From: Isoetes taiwanensis
Taxonomy: Eukaryota; Streptophyta; Lycopodiopsida; Isoetales; Isoetaceae
DNA length: 64,000 bases
Assembly (NCBI GenBank): GCA_021234155.1
Contig: JAJEKV010000017.1
Coordinates: 17,554,372 to 17,618,371, forward strand
Direction: 5' to 3'
A program made the translations under genes and the position numbers. Shown here one piece after another: positions 31,955 through 42,744 of the stretch (position 1 is the stretch's first letter; every line of letters begins with the position of its first letter). The notes under the pieces are model-generated. The model did not search any database. It saw only the letters and a list, made by a program, of their open reading frames with translations, and was not told the DNA's origin.

Positions 31955-33960
31955 AGATAATTCCATCTCTATCTTTGTAGCCATACCTCTAATTAGTTGT
32001 ATTGAACTTAGAAGACCAATCTAAAATGAAAGAATTTGCAAATTTTAAACAATATGCTCATTAGACATATGGTCAATCCTTGTTCCATCCTTATCTAGTG
32101 CAAGAATGTACTATGCACAACAATATTTCTTTCTTGTATCCATTCTGATAGAACCAATATCCCCATGTATGGGAATAGCCTGTTACTAGTAGAACACAAA
32201 ACCGAATGAAGAATACTCAAGGGTTAGAGAATTTTCTAAGATCTGCTTTTATTAGCTTCTTATGCTCTACATGCTATACTCAATAAAAAAAAAAGGGAGA
32301 GGTATTCCTAATCTAAATCAATCTTGGAAAACCAAGGATAGGCTTCCAAGTTGATGAGTGCATGTACATTTAAATACCCGTTCCATTTACTATTTGTAAT
32401 TTGTGTCCAAGGATGCATTTTATGTATCTTAATCCATAAAACCACATTTCTTTGAGAACATAGAAGGCATCATTATATGCAAACCTAAATGCGAAACAAC
32501 GCAACAGAGCATACATGACCCACAAACGAACAAAGCATTTACTTATGCTTGGGGCTTGGCCTGTTATAATCCTGAGAACCTAGAGCTTCCTTAAGCAAAA
32601 GTTTACTCAACGATTTTCTTCATTGCCTTCTTGAATTTTAATGTTCGTTGATCAAGAACTATCATTATCTAATGGGTGAAAGTTGTTCCAACTTGACAGC
32701 AACGTGGACACTCTAAAATAGCTTTGAAGTCCCAACTCATGTTTGTATAAATATGCGCGGAAAAAAATCAAGTCGAGAGTCCACTGGAGCAATGGCCTCT
32801 CTCAGCTTTGTTGCAACTACTATAGCATGCAACTGCCGCTCATCGAGATTCCATTAACCTCCACACAAACGGATTATGGAACATATCTGTGCTTCTGGTA
32901 GATGCGTATCAAAATCTTCTCGTTGGTATTTCCTTCCTCCAAAAATGTCAATAGAGATCTGATGACTATTACCCAGCAAATAGCAAGCTATTTATAGCAA
33001 CCCAAACCTAAATCCAATGCAAATGGAATGGATTCAACGGAAGGCAACTAGCACTCAACTGGTCTGCTCTTAAAAGCCACCGTTCAACTTGACACAAGTG
33101 GAATCTTGCCCTTACATTCGTTAAAAGGAAACTATGCCACGTATGCAACATGGCGCATGATTTTTACGTCAAGGAAAGTTGGTGTTGATTCCTGTGTGAG
33201 AGCCAATGACAGACTGCCATGTGGCAACCATTCTATTCAAGAATGGAAAGTGACTGCTCCATTCTGGCATGACCTCCTGCAGCCGGTTCGTTGCTGACCA
33301 ACAGAGTTTTTTCTAAGTATTTGCTGAGTTTTTGCAGAGTTTTTGCCATAGCCGGTTCTGGCATGACCAACGGAGCAGCCATAGCCGAAGTTCCGGCATG
33401 ACGAACGGAGCAGCCATTTTCAAGCCGAAGATTTTCAAGCCATAGCCTTTTTTGAAGATTTTCTAGCAAGCCATAGCGAAGCTTTCAATTTCTGAAGATT
33501 TTTGAAGATATAGCCGAAAATTTTCGCCAAGATTTCTGAAGCCATGGATTCCCGCCAGCACCGGATCAGCCTGGATTTCTGAAGATTTCTGAAGATTTTT
33601 GAAGATATTCTTGCACTGGAAAATATCCCCCAACCTGTGCCATTCTTTTTCTTGACGTTGTACAATGTGGAACCGTTCTTGCTGCTCATGGATTCCCGCC
33701 AGCTGCCCCTGCCAGTCCGGAATCCATGAGCAGTTACGGTTCTACATAACGTAATATCCGAGTAGTGACTGCCACATGGCAGCACCTAAATGCAAGCCAA
33801 CTCTGCTATAACCTGCTAAATTCATGGGTATAGGCTAGGCCTAAATGACATGATCCGGCATGCTGAGCTCCTCCTGCTGTTGTGTTGTGCCTCCCCTATG
33901 GGAAGAGCCCCGCCCGCCCCGCGCCGGGGATGATATTTACCTTTAGAAATGTGAACAATG
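31955..33960. other. Upstream region of the PPR gene; local repeats, no gene
   Basis: No recognised coding sequence. About 33,300-33,620 contains many GAAGATTTCTGAAGATTTTT-like and CAAGCCATAGCC-like short repeats. A fold-back pairs GGAACCGTTCTTGCTGCTCA with its inverted partner around 33,668-33,750 (GCTCATGGATTCC / GGAATCCATGAGC). Whether a promoter for the PPR gene lies here cannot be decided by eye. Confidence 0.4.
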
Positions 33961-34001
33961 GGAGAAACATTTAGTTGAGATGGCACAGTTGCAAATTCGC
34001 A

Positions 34002-36071
34002 ATGCATTCGCCACAAGCTGCCTCCACCAACATCCAGCCCAATAAGATATTATGTGATACTGCTCTTACACTTCATCAAACAACGCTTAGATTATTACCC
34101 AGATACGATGGCAGCCCAATCATACAACACTTTCAAGCTAATAGTCTTGTACAAAAACAAGTCGTTTTCAAGCCCGTAGTAGATAGGTATGGTTATGCTC
34201 ACCAATTAACTGGATATATCAGCCTGTTGCAGAGATGCGGAAGAGAAGGGAACATGTCATGTGGTAAACTGATACATGCACAGGCTATCCCCACGGGGTA
34301 TGGGAGGGATAGATTCTTGGCAAATATGCTTATGGATATGTATGGAAAGCTTGCAATGTTGGACGATGCAAGAAGACTTTTTGAGAAGATAGTAAGAAAG
34401 AACGTATTTTCCTGGACTATTATTATCTCTATATATTCCCAGCATGGGCAGGAGAATGAATCTCTGCAACTGTTTAGGCAGATGCTTCTACACAATGTGA
34501 AACCAAATAGTTTCACATTGAGCATCATCCTCACTGCCTGTTCTAATGTTGGTATGATAGAAGAGGGTATATTGATCCATGAATATATTGTGGACAACCT
34601 GTTCGAAGGTGATGCTGTTGTTGAAAACGCCTTGATTAATATGTATGGTAAGTGTGGCAATGTGGAGGATGCATAAATGGTTTTTGAAAACATGAGTGAT
34701 AAGAATGTGATTTCTTGGAATACGATGATTTCTGTATATGCTCAGCATGGGTACGGTAAGCAGGCTATGGTATCTTTTAAGAGGATGTGCTTAGAAGGTA
34801 TCAGACCTAACATTTTCACATTCAGCACTATACCTGCAGCATGTTCAAGTTATGCAGACCTGCTAGAAGGAAAACTTATTCATGCGCACATTTGCATTGG
34901 ACGTTTCCAATCAGAGCTTGCTGTTGGAAATGCCCTCATCAATATGTATGGTAAATGTGGCAGCATGGAGAATGCCAGGGAAGTATTTGAGAAAATGCAA
35001 TGTGCAAATGTTATATCATGGACTGCCTTGATGTCAGGCTATGTGCAAAACGAATTTTGTGTCGAAGGCCTCAAATTATTTCAAGAAATGCAACAGAAGG
35101 GCATGGCACCAAATACAATTACCATGATCACCGTGTTTGATGCATGTGCCAGCTTGGCACATATAGCAGAAGGCAAAAGAATCCATGCTTATGTGGTCAT
35201 CAATGATCTTGGCCCTGATATGGCTTCAGGAACTGCTATTGTGAATGCTTATGGCAAGTGTGGTAGTGTGGATGATGCATCTCTAGTGTTCCTTCAGCTC
35301 CCTAGTTTAGATTTGGTATCTTGGAGTGCCATGATTTCAGTATATGCTCAGAACAATTTTGGAAAGGAATCTCTCGAAGTGTTTTGGCAGATGCAGCAGG
35401 AGGGGCTGAAGCCAAACAAAGTATCATTTGTAAGTGCACTTGATGCATGTGCTATCTTAGCAGCCATAGATCAAGGTAAGCAGATGCATCAGCATCTCAC
35501 TGAGCATGGATTTGACTCAGATGTTGTTGTGGCTAGTTCAATTGTTAACATGTATGCCAAGTGTGGAAGCCCAGAGGATGCAAGAAAAGTCTTTAACCAG
35601 ATTACACTGCATAACATAATGTCGTGGAGCGCAATGCTGGCAGCATATTCACAAAATGGCCGTGGCCAAGAAGCAATTAATTTTTTTTATGAAATTCAAC
35701 AAGGAGGTATCTTCCCAGACAAGGTCATGTTTGGATGCCTTTTATCTGGATGTAGTCATGCGGGTTTTATTACCGAAACCTTTTACCATCTATGCTTCAT
35801 GGTTAATTACAATATTGGACCAGAGATGGAACACTATTGGTGTCTTTTTGATCTTCTTGGACGAGTGGGTTGGCTTGACGAGGGAGAGGACTTTATTTGT
35901 AATCTGCCATTCAAGGCTGATGCTATATCCTGGATGACTTTACTTGGGGCTTGCAGAATCTATGGAAATTTACAGTATGGAAGGCGCATTGTACACTATA
36001 TGGTTAAATTGCATAACCTACAAGTCACATGGCAACTTTTTGAAGAAACAAGCAACATACGTTCTTACTAA
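34002..36071 (+). pseudogene. PLS-type pentatricopeptide repeat (PPR) protein, in-frame stop and C-terminal truncation
   Basis: PPR proteins bind organellar RNA one base per repeat, and PLS forms usually specify C-to-U editing. From the ATG at 34002 a long frame holds about ten P, L and S repeats with the usual repeat markers (GKLIHAQ, MYGKCG, VFEKM, NVISWTALMSGYVQNE, EMQQKGMAPNTIT). TAA at 34674-34676, in ...GNVEDA-stop-MVFENM..., interrupts one repeat where DAR/DAK-VFE is normal, and the frame continues to 36071. The last part (CLFDLLGRVGWLDEGEDFI, then AISWMTLLGACRIYGN) is the start of the E region. The E/E+ and DYW domains that normally follow are absent; the sequence becomes unrelated 100 bp before a copia LTR. 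A short Ser/Gln-rich N-terminus may be an organelle presequence. The repeat style resembles fern, lycophyte and moss PPRs. Probably a pseudogene. Confidence 0.88.
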
Positions 36072-36191
36072 GAATGTGAAGGTTCCAGTTTAGTAACACA
36101 AAAATATTCATTAAATCATCAAATCTGGCTATCCATTATGGAGATTGCGTTCTAAAACTGGCAGCAGTATACTTGCACATCTTCAAGTTAT

Positions 36192-36313
36192 GCAGTGACA
36201 CGTTGTGCATGGCACATTAGATTAGTCTTGTACTTCTTTATACTGTTATTCTGTCAGGTTTCTTCAATAGAGTCCTTCCTTGTGTCGCATCTTTCCTTGT
36301 GTTCAGATCAATC
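36192..36313 (+). repeat. Copia 5' LTR copy (plus orientation)
   Basis: Matches the 3' LTR around 42,615-42,725 with few differences; it begins recognisably at GCAGTGACACGTTGTGCATG. Instead of a primer-binding site it is followed by an inverted copy of the element's 3' coding end. Confidence 0.75.
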
Positions 36314-36650
36314 TCCCTCCAGCTGAGACTTTATCATGCCCAAAGCCTTCTTAAACCTTATGAATTTCTGCTGGTTTTGTGAAGCCGTCGGCAACCTGGT
36401 TATCAGAAGAGCAATGAGTTAAGGAACATGCACCGAGCTGGACCTGTTCTCGAACAGAACATAGAAGAACATCCAAGTGTTTTGTCTTAGGGTGGAAGCG
36501 GTAATCTTTGGTCAACAATCTTTGGTCAACTCGATGGCACTGCGACCGAGCACACAAGGAAAGATGCGACACAAGGAAGCGACTCTATTGAAGAAACCTG
36601 ACAGAATAACAGTACAAGAGTAATCTAATGTGCCATGAACAACGTGTCAC
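36314..36650 (-). repeat. Inverted piece: copia RNase H end plus LTR
   Basis: On the minus strand 36,572-36,351 reads LLTKDYRFHPKTKHLDVLLC, then CSLTHCSSDNQVADGFTKP, which equals the RNase H C-terminus encoded on the plus strand at 42,246-42,390. About 36,650-36,545 is an inverted LTR cut at CTTGTGT. A 13-bp AAAGATTGTTGACC duplication lies at the junction. Together with the plus LTR it forms a fold-back of about 110-bp arms and a 230-bp loop. Confidence 0.8.
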
Positions 36651-37283
36651 TGCTTCATCGAGCTGTCGCATTAGTGAAAATGTTATGCGATGAAACGGTT
36701 GGAGAGCAGTTGGATCACTTTGAAGAATTTCAGGATTTATGGAAATATCTGGACCAATCTCTTGCCGTCAAGGGGCAAGCTACTCAGATGATGTTAAAAG
36801 AGAAAATCAGATGGGCCACCCTTGGTAATTTCCACGGCATGTCTGATTTTTTAAACCAGATGAAGTCCTGGAGGCTAGATTATAATGCCGCTGGTGGAAG
36901 TTTTTCAGAAAAAAGATATTATTCAAGAAATTTTGATAAACTTGCCTCTACAGTATGATATTATTGCAAGAAAAATCAGATTTGATGAGACAATTGGTCT
37001 AAATACTGCCTCTACTTTGTTGTAGCAGGAAGAAGTAGTGGTCAAACAAAAGCAGAAGCGTCAAGAACATTTGAATTACTCCAAGGCCACTCCTCTCAAG
37101 CCTGATAAAACCTCTACTGGCCAGAGGTCTTGTGTTCCCAAATCTGAGCAGAAATCAAAATTTGATAAAAGAAACTTTAAATACTACAATTGCGGAGAAA
37201 AGGGACATTTCAAGTATGAGTGTCCTAAACAGAAAAAGGACAAAGCTGTGATGGCGAGTTTAAGACTATTAAACAGGAAGTGA
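36635..37283 (+). pseudogene. Copia gag remains with altered zinc knuckle
   Basis: The frame after 36,650 reads LCDETVGEQLDHFEEFQDLW, then KEKIRWATLGNFHGMSDFL, a copia gag (UBN2-like) middle region that lacks its N-terminus. After stops, 37,038-37,283 contains KYYNCGEKGHFKYECPKQKK. That is a CCHC knuckle whose first Cys is Tyr, so metal binding would fail. Several stops separate the parts. Confidence 0.8.
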
Positions 37284-37753
37284 GTGCAGTTGCTTGTGCA
37301 CTCGAAGTTTGCCCTGATGAATATTTGAACCTAGCAGTTCACGAGATTTGTTTTGATGAAATAGTTTCTGATGTTACAAATTTGATAGATCCAACTTCTG
37401 ATATTACAGCAGATGAGAGTTTGCATGTCGCAGCTCAAAGTACATTCCAATATGGATGTATTTTGGACTCTGGTGCTACCAAACACATGGTAGGCAGCCA
37501 AGATAATCTTACCAATGTTGAAACCTGTACGGGAGGCCAAGTTAAGCTCGGTAGTGGTGAAGCATTGCCTATCACAGGTAAGGGAGACCTTTTTTTCCAA
37601 GCCCTTGATGCAAGTGTGAAAAGGGTCCGTGACGCCATGCTAGTGCCAGGTCTGCAAACCAATTTGCCGAGTGTATCAGAATTCTTTTTTTTTTTTCTAA
37701 TGGTCGCGCCTATCTTTTAGGAAAGAATCCATTTGAACATGACGACATATATA
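37284..37753 (+). pseudogene. Copia protease region
   Basis: GCILDSGATKHMVGSQDNL carries the retroviral-type aspartic protease motif DSGA. VKLGSGEALPITGKGDL and RDAMLVPGLQTNLPSVSE follow, as is normal before the gag-pre-integrase domain. A T-tract at 37,684-37,696 shifts the frame, after which GRAYLLGKNPFEHDDIY continues to the insertion point. Confidence 0.85.
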
Positions 37754-38312
37754 AACAAGAAATTTAATGCGTCATACGGTGCATGTTCGAGTTTTAGCAT
37801 GTTCCTACGATGCAAGGCCCTGTCGTGCGCTAGATAACCAATGATTCTACTGAGATTCTCTTGTGGTTCCTCTATATTCTTCAACATTCTATAGCATTCA
37901 TGAAGATTCCCCTAGATTCTCTTAGAATTTTCTATTTTGATTGAGGTGCTTACCCATGAGCATTTAGAACCTTCCAAAATAATTTATTTTGGATCTGTGC
38001 AATATTTCTAAAACACTTTCTATTTTTAGACTGAGGCGCTTGCCCTGAGCATCTAGAACATTTTTTTTTTCAAGATTTATATTGTACACCTTTATTATGA
38101 AACATTTTAGAACTGTGGCTCTTTGCAAAATCTTAAAAAAAACTCTAAGATTCCATCAAGATTTTCTTAGATTCCCTTAGATATTATGAAGATTCCCTTG
38201 GATTCAACTAAATTTTAAGAGATTCCGTCAAACTTGTAAATATTTTCCTACATTCTCTTATAATTTATGAGATTTCCTTATATTCCCTTTAATTCTCCTA
38301 GATTCCCTTACA

Positions 38313-38610
38313 TTCTAAGAATTTCTAGAACATTCTAGAACTTTCTGGAACATTATGAAACTTTCAAAACATCCTAGAACTTTCTGGAAGTATTTCCCTA
38401 TTCCCTTACATTTCCGAAGATTCCCCTACATTCTAGAACTTATTAGAACAATTTGGGACTTTCTGGAAGAATTCTCTTAGATTCCCCCTAGATTCTCTTA
38501 TATTCCAAAATATTCTAGAATATTCTGGAACTTTCTAGAACATTCTAGAAGATTTTAGAACTTTCTAGAGCCTCCAGAACATTCTAGAACTTTCTTGAAC
38601 TATCTAGAAT
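38313..38610. repeat. TTCTAGAA decamer arrays (heat-shock-element-like)
   Basis: At 38,321-38,350 and 38,511-38,570 ten-base units of the form NNTTCTAGAA follow one another in register, so TTC and GAA alternate every five bases for six to eight modules or more. This is identical in form to the heat-shock-factor binding element (nTTCnnGAAn). Looser copies extend on both sides. Confidence 0.7.
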
Positions 38611-38687
38611 GTTATATTCTATTTTATCTTAATTAGAACATTACCCTTAAGTATATTTGAAATATAATTTTTTTTATGGAATTAATG

Positions 38688-38752
38688 CTTGGTTTAGTGG
38701 TTAGAGTGGGGGATTTGGGGGTTGAGGGCCAGGGTTCGAATCCCTCCAATAA
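38688..38752 (+). repeat. tRNA-like / SINE-head sequence
   Basis: TGGTTTAGTGGTTAGAG (A-box) is followed by CAGGGTTCGAATCCCTCC (B-box plus T-arm) about 40 bases later, as in a tRNA gene. The acceptor stem and anticodon arm do not pair well (the middle is a G-run), so I take it as a tRNA-derived repeat rather than a working tRNA gene. Confidence 0.55.
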
Positions 38753-38906
38753 CATAAAAATTTCTAAAAGTCTTTCCTTAAGGGACGAGCATTCAACATG
38801 AGCCTTAGGATCTTAGACTCGATCAACGATGAAGATCTCACCATATAAAAGCAATATGAGCCGTAGAATCTATTACATATAATTCCCAAAGCCATGTGGA
38901 CCGTAG

Positions 38907-39740
38907 GATATGTGCCAAGCCACTTGAGTCGTAGGATCTCAGATCGACGATCAGGATCAAGATCAACCTGGACCGTTAGATCGATTACATATAATTCCCA
39001 AAGCCATGTGCACCGTAGGATGTGTCCTAAAGCAACGTGAGCCGTAGGATCTCGGACCGACGATCAGGATCAAATCAACCTGGACCGTAGGATCGCTTAC
39101 ATATAATCGTATACAAACTCCCAAGCCATCTGGGCCGTAGGATACGTCCCAAAGCCACGTGGGCCGTAGGATCTCGGATCAACGGCCGGATTCAGGAGGA
39201 CAAACATAAGAACATATATATGTTATGATATGATGTGCTGGCTGAGGCTGAATTGCAAAATGGCGTGTACTACCTTGATGGGAAAGTCAAGCATGCTGAA
39301 TGTGGATGATCGCAGTTGGAAAATGAGCATCTATGGCATCAACGCTTTCGTCATGCCAAGCCACTTGAGTCGTAGGATCTCAGATCGACGATCAGGATCA
39401 AGATCAACCTAGACCGTTAGATCGATTACATATAATTCCCAAAGCCATGTGCACCGTAGGATGTGTCCTAAAGGATCGCTTACATATAATCGTATACAAA
39501 CTCCCAAGCCATCTGGGCCGTAGGATACGTCCCAAAGCCACGTGGGTCATAGGATCTCGGATCAACAGCCGGATTTAGGAGGACAAACATAAGAACATAT
39601 ATATGTTATGATATGATGTGTTGGCTGAGGCTGAATTGCAAAATGGCATGTACTACCTTGATGGGAAAGTCAAGCATGCTGAATGTGGATGATCGCAGTT
39701 GGAAAATGAGCATTTATGGCATCAAAGCTTTGGTCATGTG
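38907..39740. repeat. Direct tandem duplication (~449 and ~385 bp)
   Basis: 38,907-39,355 and 39,356-39,740 are nearly identical from CAAGCCACTTGAGTCGTAGG to GAAAATGAGCATYTATGGCA. The second copy lacks about 65 bp after GTGTCCTAAAG. Each holds several CCGTAGGATC-type repeats and ends with about 125 bp of copia gag-pre-integrase coding sequence. The duplication therefore happened after the insertion into copia. Confidence 0.85.
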
Positions 39741-40709
39741 GGAGGATCTGCCATTGAATACCTCTCAAAGTTGAAGATGGTCACAGGCTTGCCATATCTA
39801 AAACCTCAAAAGTTGGACTGCCATGCATGCATTCTTGGAAAACGGCCTAATCTGCCCTACCCCTCTCATGCGAGTCATAGAGCCACAAGACCATTGGAGG
39901 TGCTACACACAGATTTGTGCCTCCTTCCATAGGAGGCAAACGATATTTTTTAACTCTTATCGATGGTTACATCAGGTATACTTGAATCTATACTTTGCAT
40001 TTGAAGTCAGAAGTCTTGGAAAAATTCAAAGCTTTTAAAGCTTGGATTGAAAATCAGACTGATTTGAAAATCAAAGCTCTTCACACCGATAACTGATGGA
40101 TAATACATCTCCAATGAATTTGATGAATTCTTGCTAGAATATGGAATTCATAGGCAGCTAACAGTTTCTTTTGCTCATCAACAGAATGGGGTAGCAGAGA
40201 GGCGCAATAGATCCTTGTTGGATCTTGTTCGCGCAATGCTTGCACATGCCAAAATACCAAAGAGGTTTTGGGGAGACGCAGATCACACTACTTGCTACTT
40301 GGCCAATAGAGCACTCACTAAAGCTGTAAATGGAAGGACACCATTTGAGGAATTTTATGGCACTAAACCGGATGTGTCACACTTAAGAGTGTTTGGATGC
40401 GTGGCATATGCATCTTTGCCACTTGAGGAACTAAAAAAACTTGGGAAATTGCATGATAGGGCTCTAAATACCATTTTTATTGGGTATCCTTTGGAACAAA
40501 AGGGTTACAAACTCTATGACCCTATCATCAATAAAGTTATCATCAGCCGTAGTGTCAAGTTCCTCGAAAATGCGGCCTATATGCCAGCTGATCAGTTTGA
40601 TCGCAATTTGTTGGTTGACGAGCTTGTCGCAGCACCAAGCCCTTTGAAGAAACAACCCCTATTCCAGTTTCAGCCTCTACATCTTTTGTTGCTGATCTTG
40701 AGGATGTGA
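39604..40709 (+). pseudogene. Copia gag-pre-integrase and integrase
   Basis: LAEAELQNGMYYLDGKVKHA, then ENEHLWHQSFGHVGGSAIEY and CHACILGKRPNLPYP give the HHCC zinc-binding part. LEVLHTDLC holds the first catalytic Asp (about 39,917). FAHQQNGVAERRNRSLLDL (about 40,170) holds the region of the catalytic Glu, and RVFGCVAYASLP and IFIGYPLEQKGYKLYDP follow, as in copia integrases. Stops and frameshifts occur at 39,930-40,130. Confidence 0.88.
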
Positions 40710-42464
40710 ATTTGTATCCTGATGCATATAAAGGTATATCGCTACCTACTTTTGAAGTTAATCCTATTGATTATCATGCTGAAAATAATCAGTCTTTAAC
40801 CCCTCAATTTGCTGCCCGCGAAGAATTTAAATAGCAGCATAATTTAGGAGATCGTGCACCTTCTTCTCCTTTGGAAGGGCAGTGTAATCTTGCTTTGCTT
40901 GCTAAAGTTGTGGATCATAATGATCTTTCCTCATAGCAGGAAGGTGTTCAAGAGGAAAAGTGGCAAAAGGCCATGACTGAAGAATACCATATGCTTCTTG
41001 AGCAGAATACATGGGATCTTGTTGATTTACCTCCTCACAAACGGGCCATTGGAAATAAGTGGGTTTTTCGCACAAAATTCCATGCTGATGGGTCTATCTC
41101 CAAGTGTAAAGCTCGCTTGGTCGCTAAAGGTTACTCGCAACAAAAAGGGGTTGATTATGAGGAAGTCTTTGCTCCTGTCGCGCGCATCGCTATTGTTAGA
41201 GCAGTAATAGCATTGGCAGCTGTGAAAGGATGGTCACTCTTTCAAATGGACTTCAGATCTGCTTTCTTGAACGATGATTTGGAGGAAGAAGTTTATATGC
41301 ACCAAGCTGTGGGTTTTGAGGTTAAAGGCAAGTTGCATTTGGTTTGCAAGCTCAAGAAGAGCCTTTACGGCTTAAAGCAAGCTCCCAGATGTTGGCATCA
41401 TAAAGCAAATCAGTTTTTTTTTGGCTAATGGTTGTCGACGAAGTAATGCTGACCCTAGTCTTTATTTTGCAGTCGCAGGCCAGACCTTGTCTATTGTGAT
41501 TCTCTATGTTGATGATTTGATTATCACCGGTGATGCAGAACTCCTTATTGAACAGCTCAAGATAAATCTTATTAAACACTTTCAAATGAATGATTTGGGT
41601 CTCATGCACTATTGTTTAAGCATTGAGATATGGCAGTAGACATGAGGCATTTTCATTTCACAGAAAAAGTACATTAAAGACTTACTACAACAGTTCAACA
41701 TGCAGAACTGCAGGTCAGTTGCTTCTCCATTTGAGCCCGGCCTCAAACGTGATCTCAATCTTGATGAGATTGAATGCAATAATACGTTGTATCGTAGCCT
41801 TGTTGGTGCGCTCATCTATTTGACTGTGAGCAGGCTAGCTATTGCTTTTGCAACTGCGTCTTAGTTGCTTTATGACCACGCCCAGGAAATCTCATTGGCT
41901 TGCTGCCAAATGCGTTTTGGCCTACTTAAAAGGTACATTAGATGAAGGCATTTTTTATGCTAAATCTTCAGATTCAAGGCCAGATTTATACTGATGCAGA
42001 TTATGCAAACTATTTAGACTCTAGGAAGTCTACTATAGGGATGGTTATACAAGTTGGCCCAAATGTGATTGCTTGGCTCAGCAAAAAGCCGTCCACTGTC
42101 TCTTAAGAGCACAACTAAGGTAGAAATAAAAGCAGTAACTACAAGAGTATAGGAAATGCTTTGGCTTACGACTACGTTTGCAGATTTGCATGTACCATCA
42201 TCACAAGTCACGTTGTATTGTGACAATCGCAGTGCTATCGAGCTAACCAAAGACTACCGCTTCCACCCTAAGACAAAACACTTGGATGTTCTTCTATGTT
42301 TCGTTCGAGAACATGTCCATCTTGGTACATGTTCTTTAACTCATTGCTCTTCTGATAACCAAGTTGCTGACGACTTCACAAAACCACTTATGGGTCAGAA
42401 ATTCATAAGGTTTAAGAAGGCGTTTGGCGTGATGGAGTCTCAGCTGAAGGGAGAGACTGCCTAA
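40710..42464 (+). pseudogene. Copia reverse transcriptase and RNase H
   Basis: KWQKAMTEEYHMLLEQNTWD, then KWVFRTKFHADGSISKCKAR and GYSQQKGVDYEEVFAPVAR open a copia RT. ILYVDDLIITG (about 41,500) is the catalytic YVDD box. A T-run at 41,414-41,421 shifts the frame. RNase H follows (IYTDADYA, KSTIGMVIQVGPNVIAWLSK, then CDNRSAIELTKDYRFHPKTK and HCSSDNQVADDFTKPL). At least five stops or shifts make it inactive. Confidence 0.88.
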
Positions 42465-42561
42465 CAGAATTTTCAGCTTTTTTCTTCATCAAGAAAACCA
42501 AACCATTCCATTTTTTTTCTTTATGTTCTTGTCTTTTACCTCTTGTATGTTTCAGAGGGAG

Positions 42562-42739
42562 CGTCAGATAATTAACATATGGTCTAGTGACACGTGTCAT
42601 CCTAGCAGTGGTACGTTGTGCATGGCACATTAGATTAGTCTTGTACTTCTTTGTACTGTCATTCTGTCAGGTTTCTTCAATAGAGTCGTTTCCTTGTGTC
42701 GCATCTTTCCTTGTGTTCAGATCAATCAATCCTAATACA
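42562..42739 (+). repeat. Copia 3' LTR (short)
   Basis: Shares about 110 bp with the 5' copies; the unshared first ~50 bp follows a purine tract (AGAGGGAG at 42,554-42,561). It ends around AATCCTAATACA. Exact limits are uncertain because the 5' copies are truncated. Confidence 0.55.
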
Positions 42740-42744
42740 CTGAG

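Larger units (their letters stand above)
37754..39603. mobile_element. Foreign insertion inside the copia element, with later tandem duplication
   Basis: The copia frame ends at ...FEHDDIY (37,753) and resumes at about 39,604 with MLxYDVLAEAELQNG. ACATATATA occurs at both borders (37,745-37,753 and 39,595-39,603) and fits a target-site duplication. The insert contains AT-rich DNA with TTCTAGAA decamer arrays, a tRNA-like segment and CCGTAGGATC repeats. It codes for nothing. Part of it, with some copia sequence, was then duplicated in tandem (38,907-39,355 and 39,356-39,740). Confidence 0.6.
36192..42739 (+). mobile_element. Ty1/copia retrotransposon, rearranged, with short LTRs
   Basis: LTR sequence containing TGCATGGCACATTAGATTAG, TCTGTCAGGTTTCTTCAATA and CCTTGTGTCGCATCTTTCC occurs at 36192-36313 (plus), 36545-36650 (inverted) and about 42,600-42,739 (plus). 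Between them are gag, protease, integrase, RT and RNase H in copia order, with many stops. A 1.8-kb foreign block lies at 37,754-39,603. The 3' LTR probably starts near 42,562 after a purine-rich AGAGGGAG tract. No primer-binding site remains because the 5' end is rearranged. The element sits directly after the truncated PPR gene. Confidence 0.85.

Noticed and set aside
31514-31984. 156-codon minus-strand open frame, the longest in its area
   Set aside because: It runs through the hAT element's terminal repeat and flank, and its Phe/Lys-rich text comes from AAACGG-rich subterminal DNA. It is not a gene.
33650-33790. Possible MITE with CTGCCATGTGGCA ends around 33,212 and 33,770
   Set aside because: The end words are themselves palindromic, so the inverted match is not informative, and the similarity does not extend.
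34199-34693. 164-codon minus-strand open frame
   Set aside because: It is the antisense shadow of the PPR repeats on the plus strand.
38688-38752. Candidate tRNA gene with good A and B boxes
   Set aside because: Acceptor and anticodon stems do not pair and the middle is a G-run. Kept only as a tRNA-derived repeat.
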